The translations under genes were made by a program, and so were the position numbers. The notes below the pieces were generated by a model that searched no databases, was not told the DNA's origin, and saw only the letters and a program-made list of their open reading frames with translations. This document shows, piece after piece, positions 1 through 6,003 of a stretch of DNA of 6,415 bases. Each line of letters opens with the position of its first letter. Position 1 is the stretch's first letter. The stretch covers positions 1-6,415 of the forward strand of contig UROL01000112.1 of NCBI GenBank assembly GCA_900549495.1, given 5' to 3'. The DNA comes from an uncultured Eubacteriales bacterium. GTDB lineage: Bacteria > Bacillota > Clostridia > Oscillospirales > Oscillospiraceae.

Positions 1-21
1 GGAGATGTGTATAAGAGACAG
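1..21 (+). other. Residual Nextera (Tn5) sequencing adapter
   Basis: Bases 3-21 read AGATGTGTATAAGAGACAG, the 19-bp Tn5 mosaic end used in Nextera libraries. The two bases before it (GG) agree with the read-2 (i7-side) adapter, whose mosaic end follows ...CTCGG, rather than the read-1 adapter (...GCGTC). This is library-construction sequence left at a contig end, not genome and not a biological transposon. It happens to be in frame with the downstream gene, and the GTG at 7-9 could be mistaken for a start codon. Genomic sequence should be counted from base 22. Confidence 0.97.
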
Positions 22-612
22 CCCCCGGATACCGGGCTTTACATGAGCCTGCTGCTGCGGCCCCAGGAGATGGAGGCGGCCCAGGCGGTGCAGATTACCA
101 CCATGGCCGCTGTGGCCGCCTGTCAGGCCATTGAGACGCTGACAGGGAAAAATGCACAAATCAAATGGGTCAACGACATTCTCCTGGGAGGCCGGAAGGT
201 CTGCGGCATTCTGACCGAAGGCTCCTTCAACCTGGAAACCGGCAAGCCGGAGGAGGTGGTGGTGGGCATTGGCTTCAATGTCTACCCTCCTGCCGGTGGT
301 TTCCCGGAGGATATCCGGGAGACAGCGGACTCCATTTTCCACATCCAGGCGGACGAGGGAAAGAACCGGCTGGCCGCCGCTTTCCTAAACCGCTTCTTTG
401 CGATTTATCACGACCCGGCCCATTCCGATTTTGCCGCCCGATATCGGGACAGGAGCATGGTCATCGGCCATCCCATCCGGGTAATCACCCCAACCCAGGT
501 GCGCCACGCCTATGCCCTGGACATTGACCGGGATTGCCAGCTGGTGGTGCGGTATGAGGACGGCACCGTGGCCCAGCTCTCCTCGGCAGAGGTCAGCATC
601 CGTGCAGAATAA
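22..612 (+). CDS. birA: Biotin-[acetyl-CoA-carboxylase] ligase, 5' truncated by contig edge
   Basis: This is the last 196 residues of a biotin-protein ligase. The enzyme activates biotin with ATP to biotinyl-5'-AMP and transfers it to a lysine of biotin carboxyl carrier proteins in the cytoplasm. Numbering from base 22, the visible catalytic-core landmarks are TGLYMS (4-9), KWVNDI (48-53; its lysine matches the catalytic-loop lysine of the KWPNDI motif in E. coli BirA), GGRKVCGILTE (56-66) and VGIGFNV (81-87). The last 50 or so residues fit the small SH3-like BPL_C domain. The GRGRxxR biotin-adenylate loop and any N-terminal winged-helix DNA-binding domain are missing because the contig starts here. 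It therefore cannot be decided whether this is a bifunctional repressor-ligase (about 320 residues) or a ligase only (about 260). Translation from the GTG at 7 would be an artefact: its first five residues come from adapter. The stop at 610-612 is followed by a terminator hairpin. The gene is convergent with the MFS gene. Confidence 0.93.
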   Translation, partial: PPDTGLYMSLLLRPQEMEAAQAVQITTMAAVAACQAIETLTGKNAQIKWVNDILLGGRKVCGILTEGSFNLETGKPEEVVVGIGFNVYPPAGGFPEDIRETADSIFHIQADEGKNRLAAAFLNRFFAIYHDPAHSDFAARYRDRSMVIGHPIRVITPTQVRHAYALDIDRDCQLVVRYEDGTVAQLSSAEVSIRAE

Positions 613-634
613 GAAATGCATTCCGCCAAAATAA

Positions 635-661
635 CGGGAGGAACCGGCAGGATTCCTCCCG
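635..661. terminator. Bidirectional terminator between birA and the MFS gene
   Basis: A perfect 9-bp inverted repeat, CGGGAGGAA at 635-643 and TTCCTCCCG at 653-661, encloses a 9-base loop. On the plus strand it starts 22 bases after the birA stop and is followed by CTTAACTTTT. On the minus strand it starts 8 bases after the MFS stop and is followed by TTATTTTGG. The T-runs are short on both sides. Placement between two convergent genes and the G+C-rich stem support shared Rho-independent termination. Confidence 0.8.
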
Positions 662-669
662 CTTAACTT

Positions 670-1758
670 TTACCAGTAGGTAAAGAGAATGCCCGCCAAG
701 GGGGACAGCACCACCATAATCACGGAAAAGGTAAAGGACTCCACCGAGGTCAGCGTGGCCCGCTGCTGAGAGGGAAACATCCCCTGGAGCAGGGCATTGG
801 TGCGGACTTGCAAGGCATCGTCCCCCAGTGCCGACAGGAAGCCCCCCAGAACCATCATAGGGTACGCCATGGAATGCTCCGCCAGAAAACCGGCAGCCAC
901 CAGGGCAGTGGCGGTGAGAAAAACCGAGGGATGACCCCAGTGGGAAAGCCGCAAGATCAGCCTGGCTCCCACGACGCCTCCCAGCTCCATCAGCAGCAGA
1001 GCCGCCCCCAGCTCCTGCTGGGGAATGCCCCGGGCCGGGAGCTTGGCCTGAAGAAAAAACAGCAGCACCGTATCCAGCGCACCTACCAGGGAATTGCAGA
1101 ACATGATGCGAAGGGCTTTTCTGGCTGTATGCAAAAAGCCCAGGCTTTCCCGGATGCAGGCGGAAAATCTGGAAAGAATGGGTTCGGTCTGCATGGGTCT
1201 GTCCGGCATAACCTCCCGCAGGGTGAGCAGGACACAGATTTGCATTGCCTGGGAGACCAGCCCGGTACCATAGGCGATTTTGTACCCCAGGGCCAGAGCA
1301 AAACCGGCGCAGAGGGTGGACAGGCCGCCGCAAAGGCGGTAAATTGTCATCAGATTGGACTGGAATTTTGGGTATCTCCCCTCCAACCCTGCGCTTTTCA
1401 GGGAATCATAGGCCAGTGCATCCCCGGTACCCGAGGAAAAATTGTAGCTCAGCGCCGTAAAGGACATGGAAATACAGACGCTCACCAGGCCCCGGGAGAG
1501 CATCATAACAAGATTTCCCATCAGCTGCATCAGTGCGCTGACCACCAGCATTCGTTTTCTGCCGAACATATCCGCCATAATGCCGGAGGGCAGCTCAAAA
1601 AGCAAACTGGTAATGTGAAACACCGTTTCGGCAATGCCGATTTCCACCAGGCGGAACCCCCGGGCCGTCAGAATGGCCACCCAGGCACCGGTAAGGGAAA
1701 GATTGCCCAGCACAGCAGAAGTATACAGGGCAGATATCTGTTTTTGAATTTTAGGCAT
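670..1758 (-). CDS. Major facilitator superfamily transporter, apparently 11 membrane segments
   Basis: A 362-residue, strongly hydrophobic membrane protein. It has the MFS motif A between segments 2 and 3, GIMADMFGRKR (59-69), preceded by FELPS (54-58) as in many putative drug-efflux MFS proteins. A GTGDALAYDSL stretch (110-120) near segment 4 is typical of the same group. I count hydrophobic segments near 8-34, 38-60, 69-88, 90-110, 138-158, 161-180, 215-238, 248-270, 277-294, 299-318 and 333-362. The protein ends in ILFTYW inside or just after segment 11, so the usual twelfth segment is absent (family members are usually about 400 residues). I chose the ATG at 1758 because AAAGGAG (1773-1767) lies 8 bases upstream; the frame is open further upstream but has no SD. 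The substrate cannot be told from sequence: drug or metabolite efflux is likely but inferred. It follows the pot operon on the same strand but has its own promoter and a long structured leader. Confidence 0.85.
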   Translation of the reverse strand: MPKIQKQISALYTSAVLGNLSLTGAWVAILTARGFRLVEIGIAETVFHITSLLFELPSGIMADMFGRKRMLVVSALMQLMGNLVMMLSRGLVSVCISMSFTALSYNFSSGTGDALAYDSLKSAGLEGRYPKFQSNLMTIYRLCGGLSTLCAGFALALGYKIAYGTGLVSQAMQICVLLTLREVMPDRPMQTEPILSRFSACIRESLGFLHTARKALRIMFCNSLVGALDTVLLFFLQAKLPARGIPQQELGAALLLMELGGVVGARLILRLSHWGHPSVFLTATALVAAGFLAEHSMAYPMMVLGGFLSALGDDALQVRTNALLQGMFPSQQRATLTSVESFTFSVIMVVLSPLAGILFTYW

Positions 1759-1766
1759 AAAAAATA

Positions 1767-1799
1767 CTCCTTTATCGAGAATTACCATCGAAAAAGGAG
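1767..1799 (-). promoter_or_regulatory. Hairpin sequestering the SD of the MFS gene
   Basis: In the minus-strand transcript, CUCCUUU (1799-1793) can pair over all 7 bases with the SD AAAGGAG (1773-1767) of the MFS gene. After one U-U mismatch the stem continues with UCGA/UCGA (1791-1788 with 1778-1775), leaving a 9-base loop. All seven SD bases would be hidden in the stem, 8 bases before the ATG. Such a fold would lower translation until an upstream event breaks it. The pairing is read directly from sequence; the regulatory role is inferred. The plus-strand copy of the 5' arm looks like a strong SD (GGAGG followed by ATG at 1806), which I regard as a by-product. Confidence 0.55.
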
Positions 1800-1810
1800 G
1801 TAAGAATGCT

Positions 1811-1826
1811 ATCCGTTTCAGCGGAT
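1811..1826 (-). repeat. Small inverted repeat between the small ORF and the MFS gene
   Basis: ATCCG (1811-1815) and CGGAT (1822-1826) form a 5-bp stem with a 6-base loop, just after the stop of the small ORF on the minus strand. No T-run follows it, so it is not a terminator. Part of it (GATGG, 1824-1828) is complementary to CCATC (1785-1789), which lies mostly in the loop of the SD hairpin, so alternative folds of the leader are possible. Confidence 0.4.
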
Positions 1827-1831
1827 GGAAG

Positions 1832-1954
1832 TCACTGCCAAATGCAGCCTTTTGCCATTTTGGCACCCATGTCAGCCGAAAAAGAGCGCACTACCCCCTT
1901 AGGAGCCAGAACATCGCCTTTTTGCAGCTGTACATTGGTCATTTTCCAAGCCAT
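1832..1954 (-). CDS. Candidate 40-residue leader peptide / small ORF upstream of the MFS gene
   Basis: A 40-codon frame starting with MAWKMTNVQL and ending KGCIWQ, stop TGA. I do not recognise it. The start ATG at 1954 is preceded by GTGAGGGCGG, with the purine-rich GAGGG 8 bases from the ATG, and lies about 31 bases after the predicted start of transcription from the promoter at 1992-2020. It is the first frame a ribosome would meet on this transcript. Its stop is 73 bases before the MFS start, and the SD-masking hairpin lies between them. The peptide is basic and hydrophilic with two tryptophans, and has no signal peptide or membrane segment. By position it resembles leader peptides that control resistance genes by translational attenuation, but it may also be an independent small protein or chance. 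The frame can be read further upstream to a TTG inside the -35 box, which cannot be translated from this promoter. Confidence 0.45.
   Translation of the reverse strand: MAWKMTNVQLQKGDVLAPKGVVRSFSADMGAKMAKGCIWQ
1836..1865 (-). repeat. Competing inverted repeats at the 3' end of the small ORF
   Basis: In the minus-strand transcript, UGCCAAA (1865-1859) can pair with the nearby UGGCA (1857-1853, 5 bp, 3-base loop) or with UUUGGCA (1842-1836, 7 bp, 16-base loop). The two pairings exclude each other. They cover the last codons of the small ORF, so ribosome position there would decide which forms. Only complementarity is seen; function is inferred. Confidence 0.4.
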
Positions 1955-1991
1955 AGAAACCGCCCTCACACGGATACAATATCTGAAAATG

Positions 1992-2020
1992 ATTGTACGT
2001 CCTCTTCCCTTCTTTGTCAA
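1992..2020 (-). promoter_or_regulatory. SigA-type promoter for the small ORF and MFS gene
   Basis: Read on the minus strand, a perfect -35 box TTGACA (2020-2015), a 17-base spacer and TACAAT (1997-1992; 5 of 6 matches to TATAAT) make a near-consensus housekeeping promoter. The predicted start of transcription is near 1985, giving an MFS leader of about 227 bases. The -35 box directly abuts the T-run of the pot operon terminator, so the MFS unit is insulated from the polyamine operon. Confidence 0.85.
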
Positions 2021-2060
2021 GCAAATTAAAAATACCCAGAGGCGTGAGGCCTCTGGGTAT
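2021..2060 (-). terminator. Rho-independent terminator of potABCD
   Basis: A perfect 12-bp stem (2032-2043 paired with 2049-2060, arms ATACCCAGAGGC and GCCTCTGGGTAT) with a 5-base loop. On the minus strand it is followed by TTTTAATTTGC. It begins 17 bases after the potD stop. This is a clear end for the polyamine operon transcript. Confidence 0.93.
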
Positions 2061-2077
2061 GGGCAGGATACAATTAT

Positions 2078-3151
2078 TTAGCCGTTTCTGACAGACATGA
2101 ACAGGCTTTCCATCTTCCGGGAGACATCCTCGGGGAGATAGTCGAAGCTGGTGGCGTTGCGCAGCTCCTCGGCATCGGGGTAGGCCACGGTGTCGCTGAC
2201 CACTTCCTCGTCCATATACTGCTTGGACTCGGAGGCGGGGACGGAGTAGCCGATGAAATCCATATTGGCAGCGGAGATTTCGGGGTCGCACAGGAAGTTG
2301 ATGAACAGCTCAGCAGCCTCCTTCTCCTTGCAGCAGGTGGGGATGCACATGGCATCGATAAAGACGTTGAAGCCCTGGTGTGCGGGGCGGTAGAAGGCCA
2401 AATCCTCGTTTTCTGCCACCATGGTCAGGAAGTCGCCGGCGTAGTAGGGGGCAATCCAGGCCTCTTCATTCTCCATGGCATCAAAAATCTGGTCCATCAC
2501 ATACTGCTGCACCACAGGCTTCTGCTCTGCCAGCTTGTCGGCGCAAGCCTTCAGCTCTGCCTCGTCGGTGGTGTTGGCGCTGTAGCCCAGCAGGTACTGG
2601 GCAATGCCGAAGGCATCCCGGGAGTTATCGAACATGAGAATCTTCCCGGCGTACTTTTCGTTCCACAGCAGCTCCCAGCCGGTGACATCGGCCTCGTCCA
2701 CATACTTGGTATTGTAGATGATGCCCACGGTGCCCCAGGTATAGGGGACGGAATACTTGCTTTCCGGGTCATAGGCCATGTTCTTGAAGCTGTCGTCGAT
2801 ATACTGGGCGTTGGGGATATTGTCGTAGTTCAGCTCCAGCAGCATTCCCTCCTGGCGCATCCGGCCAATCATATAGTCGGAGGGGATGATTACGTCCACG
2901 GTGATGCCGCCGTTGGACAGCTTGGCATACATGCTCTCGTTGGAGTCGAAGGTGGAGTACTTCACCTTGATGTTGGGGTAGGCCTCTTCGAAGGCGGCAA
3001 TCACATCGATGGAGTCATCGTCTCCCTCGGCAATATACTGGCCCCAGTTGTAAACATACAGCGTCACCTTGTTCCCCTTGGCAGAGGCCAGGCCCACGCA
3101 GCAGCTCAGGGTGAGCACCACGCTGAGCACCAATGCAACAATTTTCTTCAT
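2078..3151 (-). CDS. potD: Spermidine/putrescine ABC transporter substrate-binding protein PotD
   Basis: A 357-residue periplasmic-type binding protein that captures polyamines outside the cell and delivers them to PotBC. An N-terminal signal (MKK, then a hydrophobic run 4-23) ends in ASA-K (22-25), fitting signal peptidase I. Cys17-Cys18 lie inside the run, but no standard lipobox is visible. Polyamine-binding family signatures are YNWGQYI (34-40; Trp36 and Tyr39 align with E. coli PotD Trp34 and Tyr37), PSDYMI (90-95), FDNSRDAF (174-181), LGYSANTTD (188-196), YAGD (237-240) and FIDAMCIP (264-271, Asp266 aligning with PotD Asp257). I chose the ATG at 3151 because AAAGGAG (3166-3160) lies 8 bases before it. 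An upstream GTG at 3169 overlaps the potC stop, has a poorer context and would spoil the short MKK signal start. It is the last gene of the operon, 14 bases after potC. Family identity is firm; the exact substrate is not. Confidence 0.95.
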   Translation of the reverse strand: MKKIVALVLSVVLTLSCCVGLASAKGNKVTLYVYNWGQYIAEGDDDSIDVIAAFEEAYPNIKVKYSTFDSNESMYAKLSNGGITVDVIIPSDYMIGRMRQEGMLLELNYDNIPNAQYIDDSFKNMAYDPESKYSVPYTWGTVGIIYNTKYVDEADVTGWELLWNEKYAGKILMFDNSRDAFGIAQYLLGYSANTTDEAELKACADKLAEQKPVVQQYVMDQIFDAMENEEAWIAPYYAGDFLTMVAENEDLAFYRPAHQGFNVFIDAMCIPTCCKEKEAAELFINFLCDPEISAANMDFIGYSVPASESKQYMDEEVVSDTVAYPDAEELRNATSFDYLPEDVSRKMESLFMSVRNG

Positions 3152-3165
3152 TTTGAGTTCTCCTT

Positions 3166-3978
3166 TCACTTATTCCTGGCTTCCTGGCGCTTTCTGTCGC
3201 CCATTAGCTGGATTACATTGGAAATCACCATCAGCACAAAAATCAGCAGGAACAGCAGTGTGAACATGGCGTAGATTTTCGGCTGAATGGGCTTTTTGGT
3301 GTACGAATAGATTTCCACCGGCAGGGTGACAAAATCCAGGCCGGTAACGAAATAGCTTATGACAAAATCATCCAGGCTCATGGTAAAGGCCATAATCGCA
3401 CCGGAGATAATGCCGGGCATGATCTCGTGGATGGTCACCTTGAAGAATGCCTGAATGTGGGTGCAGCCCAAATCCAGGGCGGCGTTGGTGAGGCTGTCGT
3501 CCATCTGCTTGAGCTTGGGCATCACATTCAAAATCACATAGGGCAGATTAAAGGTGACGTGGGCAATCAGCAGCGTCCAGAAGGTCAGACTGTTCCGCTG
3601 GCCCAGCATCTTGGAGCCAACAAAAACGAACAGCAGGGACAGCGACACGCCGGTGACAATATCCGGATTGGTCATGGGGATATTGGTCAGGTTCATGGCC
3701 ACCTTACGCAGCTTAGGGTTCAGTCCATTGATGCCCACCGCCGCCACCGTGCCAAAGGCCGTAGCAATCAGGCTGGCCAGCACGGAGACAATCAGGGAGT
3801 TGCGTAGCAGCTCCAGGAGTTTGTCGTCCCGGAAGAGCTTTGCATACTGCTGCAGGGTGAAGCCGTCGAAGTGGGTGATGTTCTTTCCGGTATTGAAGGA
3901 GGCCACCACCAGCACTGCCATGGGGATGTACAGGAAAATGAAAATCAGGATGGTGATAAACCGGTTGGTGCGCTTCAT
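3166..3978 (-). CDS. potC: Spermidine/putrescine ABC transporter permease PotC
   Basis: A 270-residue inner permease subunit that forms the polyamine channel with PotB. It has about six hydrophobic segments (first at 8-28, last near 236-258). The EAA loop that docks into PotA is NAALDLGCTHIQAFFKVTIH (165-184) followed by EIMPGI (185-190), with the conserved Gly171. The FTMSLDDFVISYF stretch (198-210) is characteristic of PotC-type permeases. The length is normal for PotC (about 260-280). The ATG overlaps the potB stop in an ATGA (3978-3975), which suggests translational coupling. The C-terminus is basic and cytoplasmic-looking (RKRQEARNK). The potD SD overlaps the potC stop codon. Confidence 0.95.
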   Translation of the reverse strand: MKRTNRFITILIFIFLYIPMAVLVVASFNTGKNITHFDGFTLQQYAKLFRDDKLLELLRNSLIVSVLASLIATAFGTVAAVGINGLNPKLRKVAMNLTNIPMTNPDIVTGVSLSLLFVFVGSKMLGQRNSLTFWTLLIAHVTFNLPYVILNVMPKLKQMDDSLTNAALDLGCTHIQAFFKVTIHEIMPGIISGAIMAFTMSLDDFVISYFVTGLDFVTLPVEIYSYTKKPIQPKIYAMFTLLFLLIFVLMVISNVIQLMGDRKRQEARNK

Positions 3979-4844
3979 ACCATCACGCTCCCTTCATCGT
4001 CGCCGCCAAAGCGGTTCATGATGCCGGTGCACACGAATACCAGCAGCATCAACACAATGGACAGGGCCGCACCCAGGTTGGGGTTGTTGCCCTGCTTGAA
4101 CTGGCGCTCAATCACGTCGCCAATGAGCACGGTGCTGGAGGAGCCCATCTTCTGTGAAATATAGAAGGTGGACACCGCCGGGACGAACACCATAGTCATG
4201 CCGGAGAGAATGCCGGGCACGGACAGGGGCAGAATCACCCGCTGGAAGGTCTGCACGCCATTGCACCCCAGATCCTCCGCCGCCTCAATAAGGCGATGGT
4301 CAATCTTCACAATGGTAGAGTACAGGGGCAGAATCATATAGGGCAGGTAGTTATACACCATGCCCAGCACCACTGCGCCAGGGGTGCGAATCAGGGTCAG
4401 GCGGCCAAAGTCCTGGGGAATTCCGGAAAAAATCCCACCAAAAGAGCGGAGCCAGTTGAAAAAGGCCACCAGGAAGTTATTGATGATGCCCTGGTCATTG
4501 AGCAGCCCCACCCAGGCCAGGGTGCGGAGCAGGAAGCTCATGCACATGGGCAGCATCACCAGCATATACAGGAACCTCTGGGCCGTTTGGCTACAGTGGG
4601 CAATGTAATACGCCACGGGATAGCCGATAATCAGGCACACCACGGCGGACACCAGGGAATACAGGATAGAGCTCCATAGCACTGGCAGGTACATCCCCAT
4701 CTGCCGAATGTTTACAAAGGAGAACTCTCCTGTACTGGGGTCGGTAAGTGCATAATACACCACCACCCCCAAGGGGATCAGGGTAAACAGCACCATCCAT
4801 ATCAAATACGGCGTGCTGAGTAAAACCGCGTTACGCTTCTTCAT
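3975..4844 (-). CDS. potB: Spermidine/putrescine ABC transporter permease PotB
   Basis: A 289-residue permease, partner of PotC. It starts [20 protein letters not shown], with a first membrane segment at about 8-32 and further hydrophobic segments near 60-82, 90-112, 155-178, 212-230 and 258-276. The EAA loop is [20 protein letters not shown] (186-205) continuing PLSVPGI (206-212), a textbook match with Gly193 conserved. I chose the ATG at 4844 because GGAGG (4858-4854) lies 9 bases upstream. The ATG at 4853, three codons earlier, directly touches that SD and is less likely. The gene overlaps the end of potA by 14 bases and potC by 4, as expected of a tightly coupled operon. Confidence 0.95.
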   Translation of the reverse strand: MKKRNAVLLSTPYLIWMVLFTLIPLGVVVYYALTDPSTGEFSFVNIRQMGMYLPVLWSSILYSLVSAVVCLIIGYPVAYYIAHCSQTAQRFLYMLVMLPMCMSFLLRTLAWVGLLNDQGIINNFLVAFFNWLRSFGGIFSGIPQDFGRLTLIRTPGAVVLGMVYNYLPYMILPLYSTIVKIDHRLIEAAEDLGCNGVQTFQRVILPLSVPGILSGMTMVFVPAVSTFYISQKMGSSSTVLIGDVIERQFKQGNNPNLGAALSIVLMLLVFVCTGIMNRFGGDDEGSVMV

Positions 4845-5952
4845 CCTCGGCATCCTCCGTCAGCTCGTCGTACTCGGCAGAGTAGGAGCTGTAGTCGCCA
4901 AACATGCCGGAGTATTCACTCTTGTGCATGATGTGAATATCCTCCGGGTTCAAACGAATGCCGATGGTGGAGCCAACGGCCTGGTAGTCCGTAGACTGAA
5001 TCAGCCACTTGAAGCCCTTGAACTCCACGATGATGTCGTAGTTGAGGCCCTTGAAGGTGATGGCCGTGACCTTGCCCACCAGGTGGCCCTGCTTAGGCGG
5101 CACCACGTCCACGTCCTCCGGGCGAATGACCACGTCCACGGGCTCGTTTTCGGCAAAGCCCTTGTCCACGCACTCAAACGTCCGGTCAAAGAACCTGACA
5201 CGGTAGTCGGACAGCATTACGCCGTCCAGAATATTGGATTCGCCGATGAAATCCGCCACGAAAGCGTTCTTCGGCTCGTTATAGATATCCTCAGGCTTGC
5301 CAATCTGCTGAATCCGGCCCTTGTCCATGACCACGATGGTGTCGGACATAGAAAGCGCCTCCTCCTGGTCGTGGGTCACATAGATAAAGGTGATGCCCAG
5401 GGCCTGTTGGATGCGTTTGAGCTCGTTCTGCATATCCTTGCGCAGCCGCAAATCCAGAGCGCCCAGAGGTTCGTCCAGCAGCAGCACCTTGGGCCGGTTG
5501 ACCAGGGCCCGGGCGATGGCCACCCGCTGCTGCTGACCGCCGGAAAGGCTGTCGATATGCCGGTTCTCATAGCCCTTGAGGCTGACGATTTCCAGCATCT
5601 CCCGCACTCTCTGGTCGATCTCGTTTTTGGGCACCTTGGCCACCCGAAGGCCAAAGGCAATGTTGTCGTACACATCCAGATGCGGAAACAGGGCATAACG
5701 CTGGAATACAGTGTTAATCTGCCGCTTATAGGGCGGTACATCATTGATTGTTGCGCCGTCGAAGGTCACCGTGCCGGATGTGGGCGTGAGAAAGCCGCCG
5801 ATAATCCGCAGTGTGGTGGTCTTGCCGCAGCCGGATGGGCCCAGCAGTGTGAGGAATTCATGATCGTTGATGTAAAGATTGATTCCGTCTAGTATACGCT
5901 CCCCGTCGAACTCCATGACCAAATCACGGAGCCTGATGAGTTCCTTGGACAT
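4831..5952 (-). CDS. potA: Spermidine/putrescine ABC transporter ATP-binding protein PotA
   Basis: A 373-residue cytoplasmic ATPase that powers polyamine import. It has all ABC motifs: Walker A GPSGCGKT (38-45), Q-loop Gln84 in [10 protein letters not shown], signature [15 protein letters not shown] (136-150), Walker B KVLLLDEP (155-162), D-loop ALD (165-167) and H-loop His194 in VTHDQEEA. Residues from about 243 to 342 form the TOBE regulatory domain typical of PotA, MalK and similar subunits (IRPEDV 276-281, [12 protein letters not shown] 331-342). The last 22 residues (352-373) are an acidic tail rich in Asp and Glu that extends past the TOBE domain. The start ATG at 5952 gives the usual family N-terminus. 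Its SD, GGGGGAGG, is only 3 bases from the ATG, which is short. It is the first gene of the operon, with its promoter at 6004-6031. Confidence 0.96.
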   Translation of the reverse strand: MSKELIRLRDLVMEFDGERILDGINLYINDHEFLTLLGPSGCGKTTTLRIIGGFLTPTSGTVTFDGATINDVPPYKRQINTVFQRYALFPHLDVYDNIAFGLRVAKVPKNEIDQRVREMLEIVSLKGYENRHIDSLSGGQQQRVAIARALVNRPKVLLLDEPLGALDLRLRKDMQNELKRIQQALGITFIYVTHDQEEALSMSDTIVVMDKGRIQQIGKPEDIYNEPKNAFVADFIGESNILDGVMLSDYRVRFFDRTFECVDKGFAENEPVDVVIRPEDVDVVPPKQGHLVGKVTAITFKGLNYDIIVEFKGFKWLIQSTDYQAVGSTIGIRLNPEDIHIMHKSEYSGMFGDYSSYSAEYDELTEDAEDEEA

Positions 5953-5983
5953 TATCCTCCCCCGATTCTTTTACCGATTTTTC

Positions 5984-5996
5984 GTCACAAAATGAC
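5984..5996 (-). promoter_or_regulatory. Short inverted repeat at the predicted pot transcription start
   Basis: GTCA (5984-5987) and TGAC (5993-5996) flank CAAAA. It lies at about +1 to +13 of the predicted pot transcript. It could be an operator half-site pair or a small 5' hairpin. The arms are only 4 bp, so chance is quite possible. Confidence 0.25.
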
Positions 5997-6003
5997 ACAT
6001 ATA

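Noticed and set aside
7..21. GTG start for birA giving a 201-residue product
   Set aside because: These bases are Nextera adapter. The ligase fragment also lacks the biotin-adenylate loop that must lie upstream.
808..1803. Long plus-strand open frame antisense to the MFS gene (331 codons)
   Set aside because: Its product is low-complexity and rich in Gln, Gly and His, as expected from the antisense of a G+C-rich membrane-protein gene. It has no convincing SD, and the opposite strand carries clear MFS motifs.
1759..1985. A known metabolite riboswitch in the MFS leader
   Set aside because: I could not match conserved core sequences of any class I know; the small ORF plus SD hairpin explains the leader better.
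1806..2081. Plus-strand 91-codon frame with a strong SD (GGAGG, 5 bases before ATG 1806)
   Set aside because: The SD is the reverse complement of the CUCCUUU arm that pairs with the MFS SD. The frame runs antisense through the small ORF, a strong minus-strand promoter and the pot terminator into the end of potD, and its product looks like no protein.
3151..3169. GTG at 3169 as the potD start, overlapping the potC stop
   Set aside because: The ATG at 3151 has AAAGGAG at ideal spacing and gives a normal short signal peptide starting MKK.
4813..5892. Long plus-strand open frame antisense to potA (359 codons)
   Set aside because: It is rich in Val, His, Leu and Asp with no recognisable motif. 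The opposite strand encodes every ABC ATPase motif.
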